Below are positions 39,815 through 39,866 of a DNA stretch of 39,866 nt, piece after piece (the stretch's first letter is position 1; each line of letters opens with the position of its first letter). The position numbers and the translations under genes are program-made. The notes below the pieces were generated by a model. The model ran no database searches. It saw only the letters and a program-made list of their open reading frames with translations, and was not told the origin of the DNA. Source of the stretch: Clostridium sp. MCC353 (GTDB taxonomy: Bacteria > Bacillota > Clostridia > Lachnospirales > Lachnospiraceae); contig NZ_WQPN01000108.1 in the NCBI RefSeq assembly GCF_018785315.1, forward strand, positions 1,591 to 41,456, in the 5' to 3' direction.

Positions 39815-39866
39815 GTGGATGAGAGGAATTAGGGTGCGGATTCCGACCCTAATTCCTCTCATCCAC
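39815..39866. repeat. Long palindrome at window edge
   Basis: Two exact 21-base arms (39815-39835, GTGGATGAGAGG...; 39846-39866) flank a 10-base centre with further pairing. The right arm ends exactly at the window end, so it may be longer. It lies 62 bases after the leuS stop, with no T run visible. It could be a terminator or part of another repeat; the sequence differs from the 13104-13474 element. Confidence 0.7.

Noticed and set aside
1-39866. CRISPR array, prophage, integrative element or insertion sequence
   Set aside because: No regularly spaced direct repeats, no transposase, integrase or phage genes were seen; the only repeats are palindromic intergenic elements.

Overview
The window looks like a chromosomal segment of a Firmicutes clostridium, most likely a Lachnospiraceae member (Clostridium/Enterocloster/Hungatella-like). 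The grounds are AGGAGG-type ribosome binding sites, two T-box leaders, a tryptophan (TrpXYZ-type) ABC transporter, an FprA flavodiiron protein, a CD3324/Mor-like small regulator, a clostridial EF-G-like paralogue and moderate GC content. I see no rRNA, tRNA, CRISPR array, transposase or phage module.

Layout. (1) 1-3310: minus-strand trpX-trpY-trpZ transporter operon behind a T-box leader whose specifier reads TGG (Trp); a diverged copy of an intergenic repeat follows its 3' end. (2) 3340-13090: an ester/carboxylate cluster with three alpha/beta-hydrolase (PHB-depolymerase/feruloyl-esterase-like) genes, a tripartite tricarboxylate transporter (tctB-tctA-tctC) and a PucR-type regulator on the opposite strand. 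Two promoters in this cluster carry the same 11-bp site at the same distance. (3) 13104-13520: a large imperfect palindrome element followed by a perfect 50-bp palindrome. (4) 13543-14630: a small membrane protein and an isochorismatase-like hydrolase. (5) 14841-18312: aroF-tyrA-aroA aromatic amino-acid operon (minus). (6) 18405-26676: a second hydrolase/transporter cluster with LysR regulator, MFS transporter, CocE/NonD hydrolase, a paralogue of the esterase at 5340-6497, an MBL-fold hydrolase, an SLC13/ArsB-like carboxylate permease and a convergent creatininase-family gene. (7) 26840-27320: a small Mor-like regulator with an unusual structured leader containing a possible 16-codon leader peptide. 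(8) 27516-34104: Imm59-like protein, stand-alone 5'-3' exonuclease plus HEAT-repeat protein, an EF-G-like GTPase with altered catalytic residues, and a CPBP membrane protease. (9) 34213-37002: Crp/Fnr regulator divergent from an FprA flavodiiron protein, and a YwaF-like membrane protein. (10) 37011-39752: leucine T-box and leuS; a long palindrome reaches the window edge.

How the parts may work together. The two hydrolase clusters share a plan: import a carboxylate or ester (TctABC; MFS and SLC13-type permease), hydrolyse it in the cytoplasm (none of the hydrolases has a signal peptide), and control this with a local regulator (PucR; LysR). The substrate cannot be read from the sequence. The remaining genes are housekeeping: aromatic amino-acid synthesis, Trp uptake, Leu-tRNA charging, translation, and O2/NO detoxification.
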